Below are positions 1 to 6,223 of a stretch of DNA of 6,473 nucleotides, piece after piece (the stretch's first letter is position 1; the number at the start of each line of letters is the position of its first letter). A program made the position numbers and the translations under genes. A model generated the notes under the pieces. It was not told the origin of the DNA. It made no database searches and saw only the letters and a program-made list of their open reading frames with translations. Location of the stretch: the NCBI GenBank assembly GCA_033809015.1, contig JAPXMM010000139.1, positions 1 through 6,473 of the forward strand. The letters run 5' to 3'. The stretch comes from DTU049 sp033809015 (GTDB lineage Bacteria > Bacteroidota > Bacteroidia > Bacteroidales > DTU049).

Positions 1-224
1 CTAAAACTATAATCTGTTAAAGCAGTAAAATAATTAATTAATGAGGTAGCTAAAACTATAATACCATAATTAGATTTTCCTAATACTCTTAAAACATATG
101 GTAAAGTTATTAATGGTAATAATAATCCTATTACACGTAAAAGAGATAGTGATACAAAGTTTTCAGTTAATGTCCTTACATCTTTATTTTTTGAAAGCTT
201 TTTTAGTTTATTTAAATTTTTCAT
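1..224 (-). CDS. Wzx-type polysaccharide (O-antigen/capsule) flippase, N-terminal part, cut by window edge
   Basis: An open frame starts at ATG 224-222 and runs off the left edge after 74 codons without a stop. It has a short lysine-rich cytoplasmic head (residues 1-18), then two hydrophobic segments at about 23-45 and 52-70. Motifs typical of the oligosaccharide flippase family (MOP superfamily) are visible: LLPLITLPYVLRVLG at about 35-49, a YG pair at 53-54, and YFTALTDYSF near the break. Members of the family have about 12 membrane helices and 400-500 residues, so roughly five sixths is missing. The expected role is moving undecaprenyl-pyrophosphate-linked sugar repeats across the inner membrane. 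It lies downstream of the UpxY-like gene on the same strand, which fits the first structural gene of a polysaccharide cluster. The frame before ATG is quickly closed and there is no clear Shine-Dalgarno. The family is fairly certain; the sugar transported cannot be told. Confidence 0.83.
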   Translation of the reverse strand, partial: MKNLNKLKKLSKNKDVRTLTENFVSLSLLRVIGLLLPLITLPYVLRVLGKSNYGIIVLATSLINYFTALTDYSF

Positions 225-290
225 TATCTCATTAAGTAATTAAAGAATAAAACATTTCTTTTTTTCACTATTTTTAATGCAAAATGGAAA

Positions 291-697
291 TATTTTTTGT
301 TGTTCGTTATAGGTTGTAGGTTAATTTTATCCACAAATAGGCACAAATATTAAATTAAGGTTGAGGAGTTGATAAGTTTAGGAGTTTAGGAGTGGGGAAA
401 ATTTTTGTTGTAAGTTGTAGGTTGTAGGTTGTAAGTTAATTTTATCCACAAATGCACACAAATAGGTACAAATAGTAAATTAAGGTTGAGGAGTTGATAA
501 GTTTAGGAGTTTAGGAGTGGGGAAAATTTTTGTTGTAAGTTGTAGGTTGTTGGTTGTAAGTAAATTTTATCCACAAATGCACACAAATGGGCACAAATAG
601 TAAATTAAGGTTGAGGAGTTGATAAGTTAAGGAGTTTAGGAGTGGGGAAAATTTTTGTTGTAAGTTGTAGGTTGTTGGTTGTAAGTTGTTGGTTATT
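291..697. repeat. Nested tandem repeat, 125-base unit, two full and two partial copies
   Basis: Two complete copies (361-485 and 486-610) have an exact 125-base period and differ at four positions by eye. A third copy begins at 611 and follows the unit to 686 with one difference before diverging. A partial, more degraded copy lies at about 291-360 and lacks one 10-base sub-unit. Each unit contains two smaller repeat blocks: a run of the heptamer GTTGTAG or GTTGTAA, and two or three copies of a decamer built on CACAAAT. It also carries the paired motif TTTAGGAG TTTAGGAG. No open frame crosses the block on either strand. It fills most of the gap between the UpxY-like gene and the flippase gene, so it would be transcribed as an untranslated spacer if the two form one operon. 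The near-identity of copies 1-3 suggests recent amplification. Confidence 0.93.
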
Positions 698-775
698 TTC
701 CACAGCTTCGCTTCTGTAAGTTACATTCTACATAGAGAATATGCTTACTAATTAAATCAAATAAATTTGAAAATG

Positions 776-806
776 CAAAAATATAATTTAATTTTAGAAT
801 AATAAA
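776..806 (-). promoter_or_regulatory. Possible second promoter between the UpxY-like gene and the flippase
   Basis: On the minus strand TATTTTTG (776-783) matches the Bacteroidota -7 element TANNTTTG. It is preceded after 19 bases by TTTA (803-806), three of four matches to the -33 element TTTG. It would start transcription just before the 125-base repeats and feed the flippase gene. The surroundings are extremely A+T-rich, so chance matches are likely. Confidence 0.3.
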
Positions 807-862
807 AAAATTTTATAAAAATATTTATTTGGTTTATAAAATATTAATATTAATATAATTAA

Positions 863-1366
863 TTATTTTATATGATATTTTGAGATATTTATTGAAAATT
901 CAACGTTTAATGATTTTATTTGTATAACCACACGATTTTTATTATTTGTTTCTACTAAAATTCCAGTAAGTCCTTTAAATGGTCCCTTTATGATTTCTAC
1001 AAAATCTCCAATGTGATATTGTATATTATTATTTTTTTGGATTAGTTCATCATCCCATTGATTGGCGATGATTTCTAGGTTTTTAATTTCTTCATCTCTC
1101 ACTATAGCTGGCTTACCAAATTCTTTTAAAATACCTTTAACCAAGGGATAATCATAAATATTATATATTTCATTTGTATTTGTTTTGATGAAAACTACAC
1201 AATTAATTAATGGAAGTTGAATTTTTTTCTTTCTATCACTCCATTGTCTAATAGTTGTATATAGAGGTAAGGCTACCTCATAGCCATCGTCTTTAAGCTG
1301 CTGATAAAGTTTTTTTTCGCAACGATATTTAGTATATACTACCATCCATTGTTTTTGCTCTTGCAT
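863..1366 (-). CDS. UpxY-type NusG-like transcription antiterminator
   Basis: This 167-residue protein has the two domains of NusG-family factors. An NGN domain spans about residues 6-105 (W-MVVYTKYRCEKKL at 7-20, then RQWSDRKKK and PLINCVVFI), and a KOW domain about 116-150 with the signature GDFVEIIKGPFKGLTG at 120-135. Length and the RxWSDRKKK stretch fit UpxY/RfaH-like specialised paralogues rather than housekeeping NusG. Known relatives in Bacteroides travel with RNA polymerase and prevent early termination in their own capsule operon. The flippase gene downstream on the same strand supports that role. No UpxZ-like gene follows; instead there is a repeat-filled spacer. The turn usually seen as GYVF reads NCVVF here. 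A promoter lies directly upstream, leaving a very short leader, so the long 5' leader described for Bacteroides upxY operons is absent unless another start site exists. Confidence 0.86.
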   Translation of the reverse strand: MQEQKQWMVVYTKYRCEKKLYQQLKDDGYEVALPLYTTIRQWSDRKKKIQLPLINCVVFIKTNTNEIYNIYDYPLVKGILKEFGKPAIVRDEEIKNLEIIANQWDDELIQKNNNIQYHIGDFVEIIKGPFKGLTGILVETNNKNRVVIQIKSLNVEFSINISKYHIK

Positions 1367-1382
1367 ATATATTAATAAACAG

Positions 1383-1413
1383 CAAAAATATATAAAATTT
1401 GTTTTATCTCAAA
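1383..1413 (-). promoter_or_regulatory. Promoter of the UpxY-like gene (Bacteroidota -33/-7 type)
   Basis: On the minus strand TTTG (1410-1413) is followed after exactly 19 bases by TATTTTTG (1383-1390), a full match to the Bacteroidota consensus TTTG-N19-TANNTTTG. The -7 box ends 16 bases before the ATG at 1366, so the mRNA leader would be only about 10 bases long. This is the best promoter match in the window. Confidence 0.68.
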
Positions 1414-1457
1414 TATTTTTTCTATGATTTATTTTACCTCATTTCAATTAAAATCTT

Positions 1458-1465
1458 TAATTTTG
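1458..1465 (+). promoter_or_regulatory. Possible -7 promoter box for the 1501-3103 operon
   Basis: TAATTTTG matches the Bacteroidota -7 element TANNTTTG and sits 35 bases before the ATG at 1501. The expected -33 TTTG is only approximated, by a T-rich stretch TTTTA at 1432-1436. The leader would be about 25-30 bases and has no Shine-Dalgarno. Confidence 0.4.
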
Positions 1466-1500
1466 CAAAAAATTTTTATTAATTATTAAAGTCAAATATT

Positions 1501-1845
1501 ATGGCAAAGATTAGAAATTTAAAGAAAAACTTAAAGTATTGGGAAGAATTTTTTGTAGCTAATGCTTATTTCACAACATTAGTCGTAAAAGATGAAAACA
1601 AAGCAGAGGAAGTTTATAAGCTAAGTGAAGAGGTACAAAATAAAATGAATGAAGTGAAAAACGTCATCACTAATCCATCTCATAGATATAAAAGATTACC
1701 TAAAGCTACTGCTAAAGTAGAACGTAAAAAACTAAGACATCAGCATGCTAAACAAATTAATGAAGCTGTTGATAATTTTTTAAATTTATATAATGAGCAC
1801 TTCGATAAAGTGAATAAAATATTAGAAGATAATTTGCCAAAATAA
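1501..1845 (+). CDS. Unrecognised small lysine-rich helical protein
   Basis: I do not recognise this 114-residue protein. It is highly charged and has the look of an all-helical protein: a helix-like stretch at about 31-55 (KAEEVYKLSEEVQNKMNEV), a strongly basic middle at 62-85 (YKRLPKATAKVERKKLRHQH), and an acidic/aliphatic C-terminal helix at 86-110. There is no signal peptide, membrane segment or cysteine, so it should be cytoplasmic. The basic centre could touch nucleic acid, but that is inference only. The stop codon is just 4 bases before the radical SAM start, so the two genes are almost certainly co-transcribed. The start at 1501 is the only ATG giving the full frame, with an A+T-rich upstream region and a candidate -7 box at 1458. 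Smooth codon use like that of its neighbours argues that it is a real gene. Confidence 0.78.
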   Translation: MAKIRNLKKNLKYWEEFFVANAYFTTLVVKDENKAEEVYKLSEEVQNKMNEVKNVITNPSHRYKRLPKATAKVERKKLRHQHAKQINEAVDNFLNLYNEHFDKVNKILEDNLPK

Positions 1846-1849
1846 AATC

Positions 1850-2629
1850 ATGGGACCTTCATTATTTCATGAAATCATTTATGGACCTGTAAAAAGTCGA
1901 AGGTTAGGCAATTCTCTTGGCATAAACATTATTCCTACAAACGAAAAAATATGTTCATTTGATTGCTTATATTGCGAATGTGGATGGACTCAAGAGTTCA
2001 CCTCAAATAATTTTATCGATAGTGAAACTTTCAAAAATATTTTAGAAGATCATTTAAAACAACTAAAAGATAAAAACATAAAATTAGATTCTATAACATT
2101 CTCTGGTAATGGAGAATCTACTATACATCCTGAGTTTTTAACAATAGTGAGACAAACTATTTCATTGAGGGATAAATATTTCTCTAATGCTAAAGTAACT
2201 GTATTAACTAATGGAAGTATGCTTCATTTATCTCAAGTGCAAGAAGCTTTATCAATAATAGATCAACCAATACTGAAATTAGATAGTGCTATACAGCAGG
2301 AGTTTGAAATAATTAATCGACCAATGTATAAAATTAATATTCAAACTATAATAGAGAATTACGCAAATTTATCGGTTCCAAATAAAATAATACAAACATT
2401 ATTACTACGTGGTAAATATAATGAGACAAAAATAGATAATACTAGTGAAGAATCTCTAAATGCTCTCGTAGCTTCTATCAATAAGATAAATCCTAAAATA
2501 TGGATGCTCTATGTGATAGATCGTCCTACACCAGCAAATAATTTAGAAAAATTAACTTTTGCAGAATTAGAAGTGATTAAAACTAAATTGCAAGATAAAG
2601 TAAATTGTGAAATAAAAATTTACGCATAG
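1850..2629 (+). CDS. Radical SAM enzyme of unknown substrate (COG0731-like)
   Basis: This 259-residue protein opens with YGPVKSRRLGNSLGINIIP (11-29), the characteristic head of COG0731-type radical SAM proteins. The [4Fe-4S]-binding CxxxCxxC follows at C35, C39 and C42 (CSFDCLYC). SGNGE at 85-89, followed by HP at 93-94, is the usual glycine-rich SAM-binding loop. The rest forms a plausible partial TIM barrel, including TVLTNGS at 217-223 of the gene's second third by eye and LYVIDRP near the C-terminus. An extra cysteine, C44, lies two residues after the cluster motif. There is no obvious second cluster domain or SPASM tail. The enzyme should cleave S-adenosylmethionine to a 5'-deoxyadenosyl radical in the cytoplasm; the target molecule cannot be inferred. 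It starts 4 bases after the 114-residue gene, suggesting translational coupling. The ATG at 1850 fits the family's usual N-terminus. Confidence 0.88.
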   Translation: MGPSLFHEIIYGPVKSRRLGNSLGINIIPTNEKICSFDCLYCECGWTQEFTSNNFIDSETFKNILEDHLKQLKDKNIKLDSITFSGNGESTIHPEFLTIVRQTISLRDKYFSNAKVTVLTNGSMLHLSQVQEALSIIDQPILKLDSAIQQEFEIINRPMYKINIQTIIENYANLSVPNKIIQTLLLRGKYNETKIDNTSEESLNALVASINKINPKIWMLYVIDRPTPANNLEKLTFAELEVIKTKLQDKVNCEIKIYA

Positions 2630-2680
2630 TTTAATTAATTTTTTACTATTATTATAATGCTACATAAAAAATGAATTTAT

Positions 2681-3103
2681 ATGCGACAAATGAAATATTT
2701 ATGGGATTATGATATTAGGATATTATTGGCTATGGAGCAAGCCATATCTGGGAAAAAGGAATTTCTTAATTTTTTAATAGAAAATGGTTATCCCGAAATA
2801 GCTGCATTTGCTAGTGCGATAAAGGCAGACGAAGATGCATATCAATGGTTATTAAAATATGGTTTTTTAGAATTATCTTTGTTATCAGATGCTATCGATG
2901 GAGATAAAGATGCACTTGACTGGTTAAATCAACATAATTTACAAACATACATGATTATAGCAATGGCCTGCCAGGGATCTGATGAAGCAAAAAATTATTT
3001 AGCCAAAAATCAATTAGACTTTTTCATACGATTCGCAGATACAGTAGCTGAAGAGCTGAAATATCAAAAAAGAGAACGAGGAGATTATCATAAATTCAAA
3101 TAA
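2681..3103 (+). CDS. Protein of four 25-residue helical repeats, function unknown
   Basis: I do not recognise this 140-residue protein by name, but its internal structure is clear. Four consecutive repeats of exactly 25 residues cover 20-44, 45-69, 70-94 and 95-119. They share a pattern of the form xAIxGDxDAxxWLxxxxLxxxxxxA. Examples are SAIKADEDAYQWLL (45-58), DAIDGDKDALDWL (70-82) and MACQGSDEAKNYL (95-107). Each repeat reads as a pair of short helices, so a small solenoid suited to protein binding is likely (inference). Residues 120-140 are a charged tail. There is no signal peptide or membrane segment. The start could be ATG 2681 or ATG 2690, three codons later; neither has a Shine-Dalgarno. 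The gene follows the radical SAM gene by 51 bases on the same strand with no recognisable promoter between, so it may be the last gene of that operon. Confidence 0.82.
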   Translation: MRQMKYLWDYDIRILLAMEQAISGKKEFLNFLIENGYPEIAAFASAIKADEDAYQWLLKYGFLELSLLSDAIDGDKDALDWLNQHNLQTYMIIAMACQGSDEAKNYLAKNQLDFFIRFADTVAEELKYQKRERGDYHKFK

Positions 3104-3163
3104 AATTCAAAATAAATATAATTAAGTATAATAGGATAAAAAAATTATTAATTTTAAATCCAT

Positions 3164-3182
3164 CAAAAATAAAACATTTTTG
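3164..3182. terminator. Possible weak terminator hairpin after the repeat-protein gene
   Basis: CAAAAAT (3164-3170) and ATTTTTG (3176-3182) form a perfect 7-base stem with a 5-base loop, 60 bases after the stop at 3103, followed on the plus strand by TTTAATATTT. With only one G:C pair the stem is weak, and A+T richness makes chance occurrence likely. Confidence 0.25.
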
Positions 3183-3271
3183 TTTAATATTTAGTATTAT
3201 GTTTATTTATAATTAGGTGTTTAAGTAATAACTATATTTCATAAAAGTATAATTTAATTTTTAATAATAAT

Positions 3272-3310
3272 TTTCTTTAAAATTCTTTCTCGTATTTTTA
3301 TTTAAAGAAA
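3272..3310. repeat. 10-base perfect inverted repeat in the intergenic region
   Basis: TTTCTTTAAA (3272-3281) is repeated inverted as TTTAAAGAAA (3301-3310) with a 19-base loop, followed by an A8 run on the plus strand. On the minus strand a T-run precedes rather than follows the stem, so it does not look like a classical terminator for either gene. It could be an operator or a chance structure. Confidence 0.35.
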
Positions 3311-3545
3311 CAAAAAAAATCTTTGTTTAGGAAATGTGGTATTAATTTGAGATGAGAATTAATTTTGAAATTGTTCCAATAATACAAAAATATTTAGAAA
3401 AATTTATTATCTAAGCGCCTATTTTAATAATTTAAAAATTATAAGAAATTATTTCGGAATAGTTTATAATTTTTCTCATCCTATTACCCATTTATACTTA
3501 TCAACTAATAAACATAATAAAAATATTCTAAATGATCATAGCAAT

Positions 3546-3570
3546 TTCTACAAGATTCATATAGGTAGAA
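3546..3570. terminator. Possible weak hairpin downstream of nspC
   Basis: TTCTAC (3546-3551) and GTAGAA (3565-3570) pair across a 13-base loop, about 30 bases beyond the nspC stop on the minus strand. There is no T-run after it in the nspC direction, so the terminator role is doubtful. Confidence 0.2.
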
Positions 3571-3601
3571 TTATTCTAACTTTTTATTAATTTTTTATCT
3601 T

Positions 3602-4741
3602 TTATGATAATCTATATTTATAAAATTCATATGGTATCTCTCTTAATAATTCAAAAGCACCTGATTGATTTATTACTCCAATATATGGATGTTTTACTCC
3701 ATTAAATAATGTGGTTTTTACCATTGTGTAATGTATCATATCTTCGAAAATTATTTGATCTCCTATTTGTAAGGGAGATTCAAAACCATATTCACTCATA
3801 TAATCTCCTGCTAGACATGAAATACCTCCTAATCTATATTTGTATGGGCTATTAGAGGCATCACTGTATGCATCTCTGATAATTGGTTTGTATGGCATTT
3901 CTAATGTATCTGGCATATGTGCCGAAAAAGACACATCCAAAATAGCTGTTTTTATTCCATTATTTTCTACTATATCCTGGACAGTAGATAGTAGAAATCC
4001 TGTTCCTAGTCCTATCGCTTCACCAGGTTCCAGTATCAATTGTAAATGTGGATATTCTCGGTGAAATTGATTTAATAAATTAATAAGATGATTTACATTG
4101 TAATTCTTATCTGTTATCCAATGACCGCCGCCCATATTTAGCCATTTTACTTGCAATAGTTGTTCGTGGAACTTTTCTTTCACTTTTTGTAGCACTCTCT
4201 CTAATACATATGAATCTTGCTCGCACATTACGTGAAAAAGTAATCCTTCTATGCCTTCTGGCAATTTATCAGGAATCATAGCTTTCACCATTCCTAATCT
4301 ACTACCTTTGATCGCTGGATTATAAATTGGTACATCTATCTCACTATATTCAGGATTAATTCTTAATCCACATGAAATTGATGGCTTAACACTATTTTTG
4401 AAAGTTTCCCATTGAGATAACGAATTGAATGTCAAATGTTTAGACGAAATAGCTATTTCTTCGAAATCTTCTTTTAAATATGCTGGGCAATATGTATGAG
4501 CTTTTACTCCCATTTCTTCATTAATTAGTTTGGCTTCGAAAAGTGAACTAGCTGATGCTCCATCTAAATATTTTTTTATTAATGGAAAAGAATGCCAAAA
4601 GGCATAACCTTTCAAAGCCACAAGTATTTCCACTTGTGCATTTTCTCTAACGTATTTTAAAATTTCTAAATTTTTGATCAGTTTATTTTCTTCTTGCACA
4701 AAGCATGGCGAGGGTATATTATCATAATATTGCCTTTTCAT
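3602..4741 (-). CDS. nspC: Carboxynorspermidine/carboxyspermidine decarboxylase
   Basis: This 379-residue protein is a full-length alanine-racemase-fold, PLP-dependent decarboxylase. The lysine expected to bind PLP is K44 in VALKGYAFW. Other family landmarks are H170 in LLFHVMCEQD, the phosphate-binding GGG at 204-206 (NMGGGHW), EPGE at 238-241, the SAHMPDTLEMPYKP segment at 273-286, and the active-site cysteine C309 with D313 (SCLAGD), contributed across the dimer. It removes CO2 from carboxyspermidine or carboxynorspermidine to give spermidine or norspermidine in the cytoplasm; which one depends on the diamine available and cannot be read here. It follows the synthase gene after 48 bases with no promoter-like box, so the two form one operon. 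The ATG at 4741 gives the family's usual start, with A-rich sequence (AAAAGATAACTAA) before it. All key residues are intact. Confidence 0.95.
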   Translation of the reverse strand: MKRQYYDNIPSPCFVQEENKLIKNLEILKYVRENAQVEILVALKGYAFWHSFPLIKKYLDGASASSLFEAKLINEEMGVKAHTYCPAYLKEDFEEIAISSKHLTFNSLSQWETFKNSVKPSISCGLRINPEYSEIDVPIYNPAIKGSRLGMVKAMIPDKLPEGIEGLLFHVMCEQDSYVLERVLQKVKEKFHEQLLQVKWLNMGGGHWITDKNYNVNHLINLLNQFHREYPHLQLILEPGEAIGLGTGFLLSTVQDIVENNGIKTAILDVSFSAHMPDTLEMPYKPIIRDAYSDASNSPYKYRLGGISCLAGDYMSEYGFESPLQIGDQIIFEDMIHYTMVKTTLFNGVKHPYIGVINQSGAFELLREIPYEFYKYRLS

Positions 4742-4789
4742 TTAGTTATCTTTTATGTATGAATTAGAAATAATATTGAAAAAACATTT

Positions 4790-5989
4790 TTATTTATCAA
4801 TAGGTAATACTATATCTATAACCTCATGCCAATCGATTCCAAATTTGGGCATAGTTTCTAAAAATGGGTCTGGGTCGAATTCTTCTACATTGTAAACACC
4901 GGGTTTTTTCCATAATCCTTTTAAATACATGATAGCTCCTACCATAGCTGGTATTCCTGTAGAATAAGCAACAGCTTGAGTTCCTGTTTCTTTATATGCT
5001 TTTTCATGATCAAAGATGCTCCAAATTAAATATGTTCGTTCTTTATTTTGGTATAATCCTTTTAATTGAACTCCTATGCATGCTTTGCCCTTATAATTTT
5101 GTCCTAAACTACTGGGATCTGGCAAAAGAGCTTTCAAAAATTGTAAAGGCACGATTTCTTTACCTTCATAATTAATTGGTTCTATAGACGTCATACCTAC
5201 CTCTTGTAAGACTTCGAGTGCTGTCAGATAACGTTGAGAAAAAGTCATCCAAAATCTAGCTCTTTTTATATTAGGGAAGTTTTTTACTAAAGATTCTAAC
5301 TCTTCATGATGTAATAAATAACTTTCTTTCTCGCCAATTTTAGGATAATCTATTGGCCTATGTATTGTAAGGGGTTCAGTTTCTATCCATTTACCATTTT
5401 CATAATATTTACCTTTGGCAGTAATCTCTCTAATATTTATTTCTGGATTAAAATTTGTGGCAAAATATTTACCATGATCACCTGCATTACAATCTACTAT
5501 ATCTAAATAATGTATTTCATCAAAATAATGTTTAGCAGCGTAAGAAGTAAATATTTGTGAAACGCCTGGATCAAATCCACACCCTAATATAGCTGTCAAT
5601 CCGGCAGATTTAAATTTATCATCATAAGCCCATTGATATTTGTATTCAAAATGTGGATTATCAGGAGATTCGTAATTGGCTGTATCTAAATAGCTGACAC
5701 CAGTTTCTAGACAAGCATCCATGATTGCCAAATCTTGATATGGCAATGCAAGATTCAAAACAATGTCCGGTTTAAAATCTTTTATTAGAGCTGACAATTC
5801 ATCTATTTTCATAGCATCTACTTGTGCACTATGAAAATTAGGTTTATTAATTTTTTTAATAATATTGTCGCATTTGTCTTTTGTACGACTAGCTATCAGC
5901 ACTTCTCCAAAAATCTCTGGTGCTTCTGCCATTTTACAAGCAGCTACTGTGGCTACTCCACCAGCACCAATAATCATTGCTCTTCCCAT
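4790..5989 (-). CDS. Carboxynorspermidine/carboxyspermidine synthase (saccharopine dehydrogenase family)
   Basis: This 399-residue protein begins with a Rossmann nucleotide-binding motif, MIIGAGGVATVAA (5-17). It continues with features of saccharopine-dehydrogenase-like reductases: LNLALPYQDLAIMDACLE at about 79-96, YLDTANYE at 100-107 and the family hallmark GCGFDPG at 136-142. Length and these motifs fit the CASDH/CANSDH subgroup. That group reductively condenses L-aspartate-4-semialdehyde with putrescine (or 1,3-diaminopropane) using NADPH to make carboxyspermidine (or carboxynorspermidine). The next gene downstream encodes the matching decarboxylase, which makes this assignment much safer than that of lysine-pathway saccharopine dehydrogenase. 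The start at 5989 sits 13 bases after a -7 promoter box; M5 is an alternative but would crowd the glycine motif. It is complete, with no sign of disruption. It acts in the cytoplasm. Confidence 0.93.
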   Translation of the reverse strand: MGRAMIIGAGGVATVAACKMAEAPEIFGEVLIASRTKDKCDNIIKKINKPNFHSAQVDAMKIDELSALIKDFKPDIVLNLALPYQDLAIMDACLETGVSYLDTANYESPDNPHFEYKYQWAYDDKFKSAGLTAILGCGFDPGVSQIFTSYAAKHYFDEIHYLDIVDCNAGDHGKYFATNFNPEINIREITAKGKYYENGKWIETEPLTIHRPIDYPKIGEKESYLLHHEELESLVKNFPNIKRARFWMTFSQRYLTALEVLQEVGMTSIEPINYEGKEIVPLQFLKALLPDPSSLGQNYKGKACIGVQLKGLYQNKERTYLIWSIFDHEKAYKETGTQAVAYSTGIPAMVGAIMYLKGLWKKPGVYNVEEFDPDPFLETMPKFGIDWHEVIDIVLPIDK

Positions 5990-6002
5990 ATTTATTTTTA
6001 TA

Positions 6003-6031
6003 CAAATTTACAAAAATTTATTATTATCAAT
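6003..6031 (-). promoter_or_regulatory. Promoter of the polyamine operon
   Basis: On the minus strand ATTG (6028-6031, three of four matches to the -33 TTTG) is followed after 17 bases by TAAATTTG (6003-6010), a full match to TANNTTTG. The -7 box ends 13 bases before the synthase ATG, implying a leader of fewer than 10 bases. Confidence 0.5.
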
Positions 6032-6095
6032 AACGTTAAGACTATTCACTTAATATTTCAGACATTAAAAATAGGAGTATAAATAATAAAAAATT

Positions 6096-6135
6096 AAAAA
6101 AGAAGAGAGAAAAGGGGATAAAGAAGGATGAGGGA
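6096..6135 (+). other. Purine-rich tract
   Basis: Positions 6096-6118 are 23 consecutive purines, and the bias continues to 6135 with only two T interruptions (6119 and 6129). It lies in the divergent gap between the polyamine operon and the transposase-like gene. Its role is unknown; it could mark an insertion boundary or be simple drift. Confidence 0.6.
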
Positions 6136-6200
6136 TATTTTGAAAGGGTTAAGCTAGTATATAAATTTTATTAAATATCAAGTTTATTATTAAAAAATTA

Positions 6201-6208
6201 TATATTTG
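6201..6208 (+). promoter_or_regulatory. Possible -7 promoter box for the zinc-ribbon gene
   Basis: TATATTTG matches TANNTTTG and ends 15 bases before the ATG at 6224. No convincing TTTG is seen at the -33 distance, so only half of the promoter is supported. Confidence 0.35.
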
Positions 6209-6223
6209 CAGAAAAATTTTTAT

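Larger units (their letters stand above)
3104..3601. other. Long intergenic region without a supportable gene
   Basis: About 500 bases, extremely A+T-rich, lie between the convergent ends of the repeat-protein gene and nspC. All six frames are broken by frequent stops. The longest start-to-stop I noticed is a 20-codon frame at 3352-3414, with a near-consensus TTTG/TTAATTTG pair ahead of it at 3322-3349 (spacing 16), too weak to call. Three inverted repeats are present and listed separately. I see no tRNA, known RNA or protein remnant. Confidence 0.7.

Noticed and set aside
291..697. CRISPR array
   Set aside because: The units are directly adjacent 125-base tandem copies with no unique spacers, and no cas-like gene is nearby.
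697..720. Hairpin at the right end of the tandem repeat (ACAG...CTGT around GCTTCGC)
   Set aside because: The stem is only 3-4 bases in either pairing, too short to support a terminator or regulatory RNA.
2653..2658. TATAAT sigma-70-like -10 before the repeat-protein gene
   Set aside because: Bacteroidota use a different promoter consensus, there is no -35 partner, and such strings arise by chance in this composition.
3352..3414. 20-codon frame with a promoter-like pair upstream
   Set aside because: Too short, with imperfect promoter spacing, and in a region where A+T richness makes such matches common.
3840..4064. 74-codon open frame on the plus strand
   Set aside because: It lies wholly inside nspC on the opposite strand, whose protein is full length with all catalytic residues; the plus-strand product resembles nothing.
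5822..6082. 86-codon and overlapping 62-codon (5865-6053) open frames on the plus strand
   Set aside because: Both are antisense to the Rossmann-fold start of the synthase gene and run through its promoter; composition is typical of shadow frames.
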